Positions 33,833-42,839 of a DNA stretch of 64,000 nt are shown one piece after another. The notes under the pieces are model-generated. The model saw nothing but the letters and a program-made list of their open reading frames with translations, ran no database searches and was not told the origin of the DNA. This DNA is from Shinisaurus crocodilurus (taxonomy: Eukaryota; Chordata; Lepidosauria; Squamata; Shinisauridae): contig CM037880.1 in assembly GCA_021292165.1 (NCBI GenBank), positions 206,920,255-206,984,254 of the forward strand, in the 5' to 3' direction. A program made the position numbers and the translations under genes. The number at the start of each line of letters is the position of its first letter. Position 1 is the first letter of the stretch.

Positions 33833-34337
33833 TCTAAGGCATAATCTCTGGGCATCCTCATCTTGCAAAAGCATCATATAAATTAATGAGGGTTCTATAA
33901 GGATAGCATCTCTTCATTACAATGGGCCTGCAGAATGGTATCCTTGGATTGACTGCAACCATAGTGTTTTGCTGGATTTCTTTCTGCCAATCTGCAGAAC
34001 CTCCCCAATATTTTTTCTTCAAGAAACGAGGGACCATGTCACATTTCCCGTGACTTTTGATCTGTCCCAGTATTGCCCCCACACAAGCAAAGGCCTCTTT
34101 ATCCCCTTGTTTTTCAGCTGCTTCCTTCCTTTGGCAACCTCAGATTGCTTTCTGCTGTCTACGAGCCAAGACCAAAGACAAACACAGTTAGCAGCAATTT
34201 ATACTCAGGAGGAGAGGGTTGAGAACCCTCCATGTTGCCTTCAGCCTGAGCCATATGCAACCATCACACAGAAGTTGGGAGCCTGGAGTCATGTAAGAGT
34301 TAGAGCTGAGGGGGGCGGGTCAAAGAAAGGAATCGGA

Positions 34338-34856
34338 GCAAGATGGTGCTGGTTTTAACCTATAAAGCCTTACACAGCTTTGGACTCTAATGCCTGATGG
34401 AGTGCCTCTCCCAGCTTGAGTCTACCTGGACACTACGGTCAACATCTGAGGCCTTCCTCTGAGTGCCACCTCTGAGGGAGGCTCAGAGGGTGGCAAAAAG
34501 AGAGAGGGCCTTCTCAGTGACAGCCCCCCATTTATGGAATGATCTCCCACCTGGTGCCAACTTGGTCATCCCTTTGATGACAGGTTAAGACTGCCCTCCT
34601 CTCCCAGGCATTTAATGGCACTTAGGGGTGTTTGATGGTGTGATGGGGCATTGGTGTCAGCTACTTTTGACAGGTCTGGTTGTACTGGAATTATTTTGAC
34701 TGTTGGATTTTTTTAAAAAAATATTGTATATTGAAAAAATATATATGTTGTTTTTATGATATTTTTGTTATATTGTGTTTTGTGAATGGTTGTGAACTGC
34801 CCAGAGAGCTTCAACTATTGGGTGGTATGGAAATGAGATGAAATAAATAAATAATG
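34338..34856 (+). mobile_element. L2-like LINE 3' part
   Basis: The sequence GGTTTTAACCTATAAAGCC, GAGAGGGCCTTCTCAGTGAC, CCATTTATGGAATGATCTCC and CACCTGGTGCCAACTTGGTC is the sense strand of the RT C-terminal region whose complement is at 56390-56600. It ends GTGAACTGCCCAGAGAGCTT, CAACTATTGGGTGGTATGG and AAATAAATAAATAATGAT. Many frame breaks are present. Confidence 0.75.
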
Positions 34857-34884
34857 ATAAAGTGCATGGTAATAAGTAAAAAGA

Positions 34885-36000
34885 AAGTAATCCAAGATAA
34901 ATAGTTAAAAATTCAAAATGAAAATGTGGAGCATGTTGCTAAATATAAATATTTATATCTTGGAATTTGGTTGAACGAGCAGCGGGATCCTCATAATGCA
35001 ATAAACAGACTAAAGAAGGCACAGAGTATCTTTTTAAAGATGAAAAATGTAACATGTAACAAAAACTTAAAATTAGCCTTGAGAATGTGCATTGTACAGT
35101 GTTATGTATTTTCAGTTCTACTATGTGGCATGGAATCATGGACTTTAACACAGACTACCATAAAAAAAAGATAGAAGCATTTTTAGGGACGAACACGTAC
35201 CTCTTGGGGTGCTCGGCGAGCACTCCCGCTGCTCGATGCCTCTCGCAGCGACAGCTAGGCTCCCGGCAGACTTTCCGGGGACCCAGAAGTGACGCAACGG
35301 GTCCCAGTGCTGTGCCAGGAACTGACGTGACAGGACCCTGGAGCTGCGTTTTTCACGTAAATACCATAGAAAACCACCTTAAAACAGCTGCGAATAGCAA
35401 ATTGCAGCCATTTTAAGGTGGTTTTCTATGGTATTTATTTGAAAAACGCAGCGCCGGGAACCCAGAAGTACCTCTTCCCGGCTCCTCTCCGGGGAGATGT
35501 GCCGAGCTGGGGAAAAGGTAAGTTCCACGGGGCTTGGGGGGGTGAGTGGGGTGAGTTTGCCCCAATTCAACCCCCCAATCGAGTCCCACGCACATCCCTA
35601 TTTTAAAAATGTGGATTTATCGCAGGATGTTATGAATTTCATGGACTGGGAGGTGACCAACAAAGAAGTATTAAAGAGAATGAATAAAGATCAAGAAATT
35701 ATAAAACTCATAAAATGCAGAAAACTAGAATATTTCGGTCATATACTGAGAAATGAAAAATATAGACTGTTGCAGCTGATTAAACCAGGGAAAATAAATG
35801 GGAAAAGAAGTGTAGCAAGAAGAAGGTCTTGGCTGAAAAACCTTGAAGAACGGTTTGGAGGCAACACATCATTGTTTAGAGCGAGCGGCCACATCTAAAG
35901 ACTGTTTGGCCGTGATGATGTCCAACCTCTGGTAGGAGAGGAACATGAATATCATTATCATTATCGATGATGATGATGATGATGATGATGATGGTGGTGG
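34885..36000 (+). mobile_element. LINE C-terminal part ending in (GAT)n, split by foldback
   Basis: Two segments, 34885-35185 and 35599-36000, flank a foldback element. The left encodes YLYLGIWLNEQRDPHNAINR and YVFSVLLCGMESWTLTQTT. The right encodes MNKDQEIIKLIKCRKLEYFG and NEKYRLLQLIKPGKINGKRS, then RRRSWLKNLEERFGG. These are post-RT blocks of a non-LTR element. Just after the foldback, one frame gives KMWIY and a following RRM, as expected if it joins the left segment. The element ends with (GAT)n at 35965-35992. It differs in sequence from the LINE at 15450. Confidence 0.75.
35186..35598. mobile_element. GC-rich foldback element, core type A
   Basis: The 413-bp element is flanked by TA (35184-35185 and 35599-35600). 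It starts GGGACGAACACG and ends CACGCACATCCC. The palindrome 35343-35453 has arms GCTGCGTTTTTCACGTAAAT / ATTTATTTGAAAAACGCAGC and inner parts with TACCATAGAAAACCACCTTA / TAAGGTGGTTTTCTATGGTA. The flanks of the core carry GGGACCCAGAAGTGACGC and GGGAACCCAGAAGTACC. It interrupts a LINE frame. Confidence 0.8.
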
Positions 36001-36183
36001 TGATTTCAGAATGAGCTGAGAGTCAGAGTGAAGAAAGGCTATTGCTGCTCCAGCCTGGATAGAAAGTTCTATCCAGGCTATCCCAGCCTGGATAGAAAGT
36101 TTTACTAGCCCTTTCCATAAAGCAGTGAAAAATGGCTCACTTAAAAAATACAGTTCCTATTAAAATGTAGCCACCAACTAGGT

Positions 36184-37079
36184 CAGTGATGGCGAACCTA
36201 TGGCACGGGTGCCACAGCTGGCACGCAGGGACCTCTCTGTGGGCACTCGAGCCATTGGTCACCAGATCGTGAAAAGACCGTCCCCTTCTGCAAAACACTA
36301 ATGATCTTGTTCTTTCTCACAGTGTGGAACAGAATGATTTTATTCTAGAATTCCTGTTACAGAATCCTTTTCTACATTGTTACCACATTTAAAAGATTTT
36401 GAAGAATGATGCACAGAGCATGGCTTGGATGTAAAGCCCTAACAGTTGACCCGAGTGCTGCATGTGTTGCTCTCAAACTAACGGAGTATGAGCCAAGGTT
36501 TGACAAATTATCAGCATGCATGCAATAGCAAAAATCACATTAATTGTGCAAAAGCATGCCCAATGCAAACTTTTACCTAATGCAGTGTTTGCAGTCCAAG
36601 ACATAATTTAAAATGTGTTAAGCATGTTTAGTTTTCTTGTTTATCTTGCTCATCCTAGTACAGGTTGACTTTTACTTTTACTAATCTGACACCTGTAGAA
36701 GCAGGGAAAGGACCCGGGGTAAAGCTTGCCCCATACAATTTCAGTCTGGCATATAATCATATTACAAGTTGAGAATCCCTTATCCAAAAATACATGTGCC
36801 TAATTATTTAAAAAGTTTGTATAAATTCCCTTCAGGCTATGTGTACAATGTAGTACTATAATAATTTTTTGAGTTGATTTTGTATCATTGAAAGCTCTGT
36901 TATTGTGTTTTTCTTTTAAGACAAAAGATGTTAATTAGTTCGGGCAACTGTATGAGTTGTTTTTCTAAAACTAAAACCTCAGTATTCAGGTTTAATTGCC
37001 GTGTTGGCACTTTGAAATAAATAAGTTGGTTTTGTGTTGCAGTTTGGGCACTCGGGCTCAAAAAGGTTTGCCATCACTG
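36184..37079. mobile_element. hAT element, 896 bp, perfect 8-bp TSD
   Basis: The left end CAGTGATGGCGAACC and the right end GGTTTGCCATCACTG are inverted. Both flanks are AACTAGGT (36176-36183 and 37080-37087), identical at all eight bases. The subterminal parts share GGCAC(G/T)... words, and the interior is AT-rich without a transposase frame. The perfect TSD suggests a fairly young insertion of a non-autonomous element. Confidence 0.92.
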
Positions 37080-37205
37080 AACTAGGTGCTTAGAATGGAA
37101 ATTGACATGTTGAAAATGTCTACTTGTTGTGCCAAGTTCTGCCTTCCTGTAAATGTCTCTTTATGGAAATATATCATATGATGTCACTGGCCATTGTAAA
37201 TTTCC

Positions 37206-37244
37206 CCATATTATAAGCTGCTACCAAAGCAGCTTATAATATGG
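37206..37244. repeat. Perfect 17-bp hairpin
   Basis: CCATATTATAAGCTGCT is followed by the loop ACCAA and the exact inverted copy. No T run follows, so it is not an obvious terminator. It may be the centre of a small palindromic element. Confidence 0.8.
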
Positions 37245-37342
37245 CGAAATGCACAGCATGAAGATTTCATGTCATGTGTTCCTAAATTAGGGTCACAGGG
37301 AAAGGAACAGGAGTCCAATATTTATTTTTCATTATAATATTA

Positions 37343-37495
37343 TTTATTTATTTGAAACATTTTTATGCCACTCCTCAGCCAAAAAGGCTCCCAGAGTGGC
37401 TTACATATAATCAATAAAACAAGACAGTCCCTGCCCGCAGGCTTACAATATAAAAAGACACGACACACAAGGAAAAAGGAATGGGGAGGGAAGAA
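37343..37495 (-). mobile_element. LINE 3' region fragment
   Basis: TTATTTATTTGAAACATTTT, GCCACTCCTCAGCCAAAAAG and CAGAGTGGCTTACATATAAT, then AAGACAGTCCCTGCCCGCAG. It is the uninterrupted partner of 19803-19880 plus 20663-20760. Confidence 0.55.
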
Positions 37496-37499
37496 GGGT

Positions 37500-40040
37500 G
37501 AGGCTGACATGCAGTTGTGACTGCTGTTATGTCTAGTTCCAGTTACAGGTGATTGTAAACAAACTGTTGTCTTCCCACTCCCAAAATATCCACGGCAGAT
37601 TAAATTTGTTTTGAAATTGCTTGTTCCAATTTTTTTTAAAAAAAATCATAATGCAGTAGGCCCTATGCAGAGCTTAGCTATGCAGAGGAAGAAAGTAGCC
37701 ACATTTTACAAAAGAGACCTGAACTTTGGGGGTGGGGAAAAGTAGAAGACTGAAATGTCTCTTAGAAACACATGCAAGCAAAATTGTTGGCTGGCAGACT
37801 CTGTTGTGCTCTGTTCCTGGTGCTATTTCAGTGGGGCGGGTGGGGGTGGGGGGGAAACACCTACAGGAATGATATTTTTGTAAATGAAGATAGGCACGAG
37901 AAGATTATTAACCTAGTATCTGCTGTCCCCCTCATTTTCTCTAATAAATGAAACAAGTTGCTTCTCTGGTCCACATCTAGTTTCAGTTCAGCCCTGTGAC
38001 AGTTTTAAGAGAGGAAAACATTCGTCACTGAAAAAGAACCATGGGAGAGGGTAAAAACTGGCCAGTGGGGCAATTTCATTGCATGTCGGTGTGTGTTTTC
38101 AAAAGAAAAACACATTAGCTAGTGAAAGAAGAGACCCCAGGAGAGAGTAATGGCGGAGACACGAAGTCAGCTATCCATTGTTAGTATTTCAAAAGAGAAA
38201 AAGAGATGCTTGATCATTTAGAAAGGCCCAGAAAAGAGCAATTTTGCCCAGTAGAGCAATTATTTCTTTGTTGTGCATGCAAAGAAGAGAAAAGGGTCCA
38301 GCCAGTGGGGGGGAAAAATCTCAGCAGGGATTGGACAACCTCCGTTCCTTTATTAATGAGGCCTAAGTAGATATTTATACTGCCCAGCAGAAAATAAAAT
38401 AGGACATCAATTCCAAGCTTTCAGTAGTCCCTCTCCTTTCCACCTCAGGCAACACCACTTTCACTTCAAACCTGAGCCTTCTTGCGGGATATTGGAGCCA
38501 ATAGTGGGGCTAGACACAGTGGAAACACAAACAAACAAAACTGGGCATGGAGTTTCCTAACAGAAATATTGCACTTCATTTGCTGGGCTGATAAGCTGCA
38601 GCCTGAGCCATTCTCACACACATCAGGGAATCAGTCCACGTTAGCTGACAAACAAGCTCAAATTGCTGGTATTTAAATGCTGGCATATTATTATTCACCG
38701 AGTCACAACTGTGATCATGCATCTCTGGTACTGGCCAGAACTGATGTGTGGGATTCTCTTTAGTTCTTTTGGTTCCGAGTGGAATATTTTTGGCTTCCCT
38801 TAATTGGTAGCATTTGCAAATGTGTAGCGACCTTTTCTCTTGTTCATTGCAATCAGCCTGTTTATATCCTCAAAGGATGAAATGCGTACATCTCACCAAC
38901 TGGTTGGCCCATAGGAGTGGTATCGACACCCGCTGTAATTAAGCAACTGCAGAAATGCAGGCATCTGCTTTGGTGATGCGAGGCAGCCGACTCAACAAAA
39001 GCTATGCAACACTCCATATGAATAGCAATGACATAGCTGTGTTAAGGGAGATTGCTGCGTCTCACTTTAATTCCTTCATGAAGGCTCTAAGTGGTGTGCT
39101 TATGAATAAGGTTTGCCACTTTCTTGGCTTGTGAATCGGTGTGTACAGCTTGGATTTCAAGGGACAGAAAACATCCTTTGTGCTTCTTTTGGAAAACCAC
39201 CCATACCCTTTTATATGCCTCTTTTGCAGAGCTAAGCTTTTCATGGGATGAAGACATGAGTAGTCAGTAAAATGCATATTATTGACTTGATCAAAGTCAC
39301 ACATTTGGTAGCATCTAGATTACACTTCAATACAATGACAAGCATTCATCAGATCAGAAAAAAATGATGGCCAGTTGTTTTATGACATGTGAATGCAAGT
39401 AAATCCAATTATTCCAGATAGAGCAAGCAGCTTTCCATTTTGAAACGAAGAGGGAGATGAACACGATGATGTGTTTTTTGAGTGACTTCACAATACTGCA
39501 GGTGGTAAAAGCTTCACTCTGAAGTACCAGATTTATTTATTTTTTTTACACCAATTAATGTTAATTGACCACAAAGATAATTACATTCAGGGTGCAGACT
39601 TGGCTAGGTTTTCTCTAGGAGCTTACAAGGTGAAGTCGCTTTGACCGTAATTAAGAGGGATTGGCAATAAAGCAGGCCTGTACAAGTTGTGATCCACCAA
39701 GATGAATGTAGACCACTAGCCTTGAATAACAAAAACCACTACCTGGGGCATAGAGTACTTTTCTTAAGTGCACAAAGCAGGTCACATTCATTATCTCAGT
39801 GACCCTCACAGCAGCCTTGTGAGACAGGTCAGTATTGTCCTATTGCTGCTGATAGCAGATCAAAATATGTGATGTTTCCATGGGAGAGCAATGGCTTTAT
39901 CTAGGTAGGTATTTGGCAATCATGACCCCTAGACTTAGCCAACAATGTGTATCATGCTTCTCTCCCTCCCCACCCCATATTATAAGCTTTCATTTGGAAA
40001 TCTGCTTCCATTACCAATCTTGGTTTTATACTGCTCAAAT
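37500..40040. other. No gene; repeat-poor stretch
   Basis: This 2.5-kb stretch has few repeat signatures. Positions 38880-39680 contain words such as CTGTAATTAAGCAACTG, TCCATATGAATAGCAATG and CACCAATTAATGTTAATTG, which could be a conserved enhancer-like block. There is no coding evidence. Confidence 0.3.
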
Positions 40041-40047
40041 GTGACTA

Positions 40048-40541
40048 TCAGGGGGTATTCTGCCCCCCCCTGATGTTCCTCAGACAGAATTTACCTACAA
40101 AGGGCAATGAATGAGCCAGAGAGGCATTTGATGACTTCGTTATCTGCAGTTGAATGCCATCGTTCACTTTCATGCCTGCTCTGTTCAAGCCTCTGGGGTC
40201 GGCACCACCACCACGCCAACAGAAGCATGGCAAAATATGAGACCAGAGAATCTGGACTCCTGGCCAACACTGCCCTGTCAACGCAAGGTCTGCAGACGCT
40301 TGCAATATCAAGGCCTTGTCCTTGAGCAAGCCTAAATCATTTCCTCCCAAATGCAACACCAGCACTTATGGGGACAGGCCAACCAGGCCAGACTGGAATA
40401 ACATGGGTAGGAGGTCCTGCCACTGCATTCCACGCTGACCCAACCACTGGATGTCAGCCAGTCATCCAATCCCAAGTTGAGATCCAAAGCCCAAATTAGC
40501 AGCTCTCCGCGCTGCCCAGAATGTCATACTGTGTCCGCACA
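40048..40541 (-). pseudogene. SGNH hydrolase domain of a tyrosine-recombinase retrotransposon
   Basis: On the minus strand the sequence begins CGHSMTFWAARRA near 40539-40501, a block I with GHS in place of the usual GDS. It continues with WLGQRGMQWQDLLPML, then VLHLGGNDLGLL, whose GGND matches the conserved GxND block of SGNH hydrolases. ILWSHILPCFCWRG follows. At least two stops interrupt the frame between the first and third blocks. Hydrolase domains of this kind are known from Ngaro/DIRS-type retrotransposons, and the neighbouring recombinase and RT remnants support that origin. The role of the domain in the element is not settled. It is inactive here. Confidence 0.75.
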
Positions 40542-40599
40542 TGAGCACATGAACTGGCCTCCATCCACTCTGGGGATCTGGAAAGAGAAAAAATAAGCA

Positions 40600-40895
40600 G
40601 CAGCACCAGTCATGGCAATTTGCGTACATAAGAGTGATACACCTGAGAGCGCCAGTGGCCCACCGCCTCGACCCTGTCTGCAGGAAAACCCAGAGCAGTG
40701 GCCGTAGAGGCAGCAGTCCAAACAGGTGAGGTCACAACACAAGTCGGAGGACGCCCAACCAGCAGGCCACAGGGCAGAACACCATTGATCCCTGAAAATG
40801 ACCCCGAAACCCAGAGAACCAGAACCATTGGACTGGACCCGGAACTCTGCTTCCAAGAGCAATTCCTGTCTCCAAAGGAGACACCATTAAACTGC
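40600..40895 (-). pseudogene. Tyrosine recombinase C-terminal remnant
   Basis: The minus-strand frame 40610-40828 contains AASTATALGFPADRVEAVG, followed by HWRSQVYHSYVRKLP. This matches the last part of Ngaro/DIRS tyrosine recombinases, including the position of the catalytic Tyr (VYHSYVR). The upstream block expected to hold H-x-x-R reads TSPVWTAAS, so the catalytic His and Arg are lost. It is followed downstream by the hydrolase remnant, the usual order RT, recombinase, hydrolase. The upstream side is cut by a LINE insertion at 40903. Confidence 0.7.
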
Positions 40896-40902
40896 GTATG
40901 GA

Positions 40903-41127
40903 GTGAAAGGGAGAAACGTGCTAAGCAAAAAGCACGTCAAACGAATCCTTTACAGGACCATCTTCCATCTGGTACCTGTGTCCTCACTGTGGGAAGCTGT
41001 GTGGATCTAGAATTGGCCTCCAAAGTCACTTACGGACCCGGACCCATCGCTAGAGTCTACACAATCTTCTTTAGAATGTCCTCCTTTTATCCTGGAAGAC
41101 AATCTTACTCGGTCACAAGTGATTGCC

Positions 41128-41174
<47 letters not shown>
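40903..41174 (+). mobile_element. LINE 3' fragment with (GAT)n, inserted in Ngaro-like element
   Basis: The sequence GTGAAAGGGAGAAACGTGCT matches the LINE at 15450 from about 17301, runs through the C-terminal finger region and the 3' UTR (GACAATCTTACTCGGTCACA), and ends in about 14 GAT units (41132-41174). It lies between the RT and recombinase remnants of the element on the other strand. Confidence 0.85.
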
Positions 41175-41175
41175 T

Positions 41176-41460
41176 AACCAGACCTGTAAATCGGCTTTCA
41201 CGGAGGCAGAAACATGAACTTTGTGGTAAGGTCATTTAAGACCACGCATAGCAGCGCACAAACAACGTAGGAAGGCACAGCATGACGCTATGACCCAGCA
41301 GGCAAAGTTGAGGTGACCCACCAACTCAGAGAAATATGCTGAGGCCTTGGAGGGATAGGTTTTGCGATTCCTCATCCCATGATATCCTTGGCCCGGAGGG
41401 AGCTGTAACAGCCGGATGGGGTACATTTGTCCGATGTCAGGAATGATTTGTTTCTCATGG
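41176..41460 (-). pseudogene. RT/RNase H thumb remnant of a Ngaro/DIRS-like element
   Basis: The minus strand gives ELVGHLNFACWVIASCCAFL then RCLCAAMRGL, and after a frame change VSASVKADLQVWL. This resembles the block LxGHLNFAxxxxxxGRAFxRRL and a following ADLxxW in DIRS/Ngaro and gypsy-like elements. The normal GRAF is changed to CCAF, so the copy has decayed. With the recombinase and hydrolase remnants it forms one 1.4-kb relic. Confidence 0.7.
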
Positions 41461-41545
41461 ATCTGTGACGGGCCCTGCTGGAGTTTATTCCTGGCAGGTG
41501 TGGGAGAGGAGACTAAGCAGAGGCTTGTCTCTCTCTGTGGCAGGT

Positions 41546-41864
41546 AAGTGCGGGAATAGGCATTGGGGTAGGGTTCGGTGATCATCCGATGGCATCTTTT
41601 AGGTGACTGGCATGACCTGAGGCTCCCCGTTGCTGGGTTGTGCAGCTCAGTTGTGGGAGATAAGGATCGCCTTTGAGTCTGACTCACCTCACCCGCATTG
41701 GTGTTTCATGGCCTCGTGAGGTGGTGACAGTGGGAAGGCCTCCCAGCAGCATGGTGGTGTAAAACTGGGTGGTGGTGAGTTGCAGCGCCACCCCTTGGGG
41801 TTGGATGCTTTCGCCCGTGAACATCTCCACTGACTAATGGCCAGTTTATTTAGTACCCACACTT
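41546..41864 (+). repeat. Unidentified 319-bp repeat with inverted ends, copy 2
   Basis: Starts AAGTGCGGGAATAGGC and ends GTACCCACACTT. It is homologous along its length to 20241-20565. It lies upstream of the Ngaro-like relic in that element's orientation, so a connection with its terminal repeats is possible but not shown. Confidence 0.6.
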
Positions 41865-41894
41865 CTTGATTGTAGGAAGTATGGAAGCCTTGGC

Positions 41895-42059
41895 CATGAA
41901 ACTCACTGGGTGACTTTGGGCCAGTCACTGACTCTCAGCCTAACCTACCTCACAGGGTTGTTGTGAGGATAAAATGGAGAGGAGGATTATGTAAGCTGCC
42001 TTGGGTTCCTTGCAGGAAAAAAGGTGGGGTATAAATATAATAAATAAATAAATAAATAA
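41895..42059 (+). mobile_element. Sauria-type SINE without tRNA head
   Basis: Begins CATGAAACTCACTGGGTGAC, includes CTCACAGGGTTGTTGTGAGG and ends with (AAATAAAT)n. The 5' limit is the same internal base as at 24851. Confidence 0.8.
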
Positions 42060-42322
42060 GAACAAAGGATTCTGCAGTTTAGTCATTGGCCATAGCAATG
42101 GCCCTGCATGCCTACACTAAAGTAAAAAAAAAAAAAAAAAAGCATATAGTTTGGTCCTCAGTTTCCATGAACCTCAGCAAGGCTCACTTCAGCAGCCCAT
42201 GTTTAATGAAGTAGCCCTTAGCAGTGGATCTTATTCAAGTCTCATCTTATGGCATTCTGGATGCCATTCGGTAAGGAGAAGCGAAGAGCCAGTTGGGAGT
42301 AGGCAGGTGAACAGTATCCCCG

Positions 42323-42328
<6 letters not shown>

Positions 42329-42359
<31 letters not shown>
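42329..42359. repeat. (AC)n microsatellite
   Basis: About 15 AC units. Confidence 0.95.
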
Positions 42360-42360
<1 letters not shown>

Positions 42361-42394
42361 TTCCAACATACCAACTCCCTAAAACTGGATGTTG

Positions 42395-42838
42395 GAGAAT
42401 CCTCAATGGACTCTAATTACTTCAAATTTCTCAGAACCCGACCCGCGGATTCTACAGCAGACCAGCTTTCCCCGAGTCATGCGGATTCCATGGACTTGGG
42501 GACCGTGGGTTGTATTTTAAAATGTAATTTTACACTAATTTAGTCATAGAAAAATACGTAACATAATAATTAAAAAAAACAAACCTACCAAAAATGTGCA
42601 TTTCCCCATAGGCTAAAGCATAAAAATACACAGTTGAGGTTGGGTTTTTTTTTGCATATTTTGGGGGATTTGCATGTTTTTGGGAGTGTGAATTTGCACA
42701 ACTCTGATTTTGCGCAAATGCATACAAATGCATTTGTGCAAAATCCGATTCTGTCACTGAGTGGATGATGGAACAGAAGGCACCTGACAATCTGTGAAAC
42801 ATAGATGGAAAGCATCTTACAATATTCATACATCCCTA
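42395..42838. mobile_element. Possible AT-rich MITE ending CATCCC-TA
   Basis: The right end is CATACATCCC followed by TA near 42836. The inside has CATAAAAATACAC, GCATATTTTGGGGGATTTGC and repeated TTTGCACAA/TTTGCGCAA words. The left end is not clear. It resembles 49560-49778 in composition. Confidence 0.35.
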
Positions 42839-42839
42839 G

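Noticed and set aside
41132..41174. Poly-His and poly-Met open frames, and similar poly-Ser, poly-Asn and poly-Asp frames elsewhere
   Set aside because: They are translations of trinucleotide microsatellites (GAT, CAG, AAT/AAC, CTC) and have no coding support.
41232..41687. 151-codon minus-strand frame as a complete protein
   Set aside because: Only its C-terminal third resembles a retrotransposon; the N-terminal part is antisense to the unidentified repeat at 41546.
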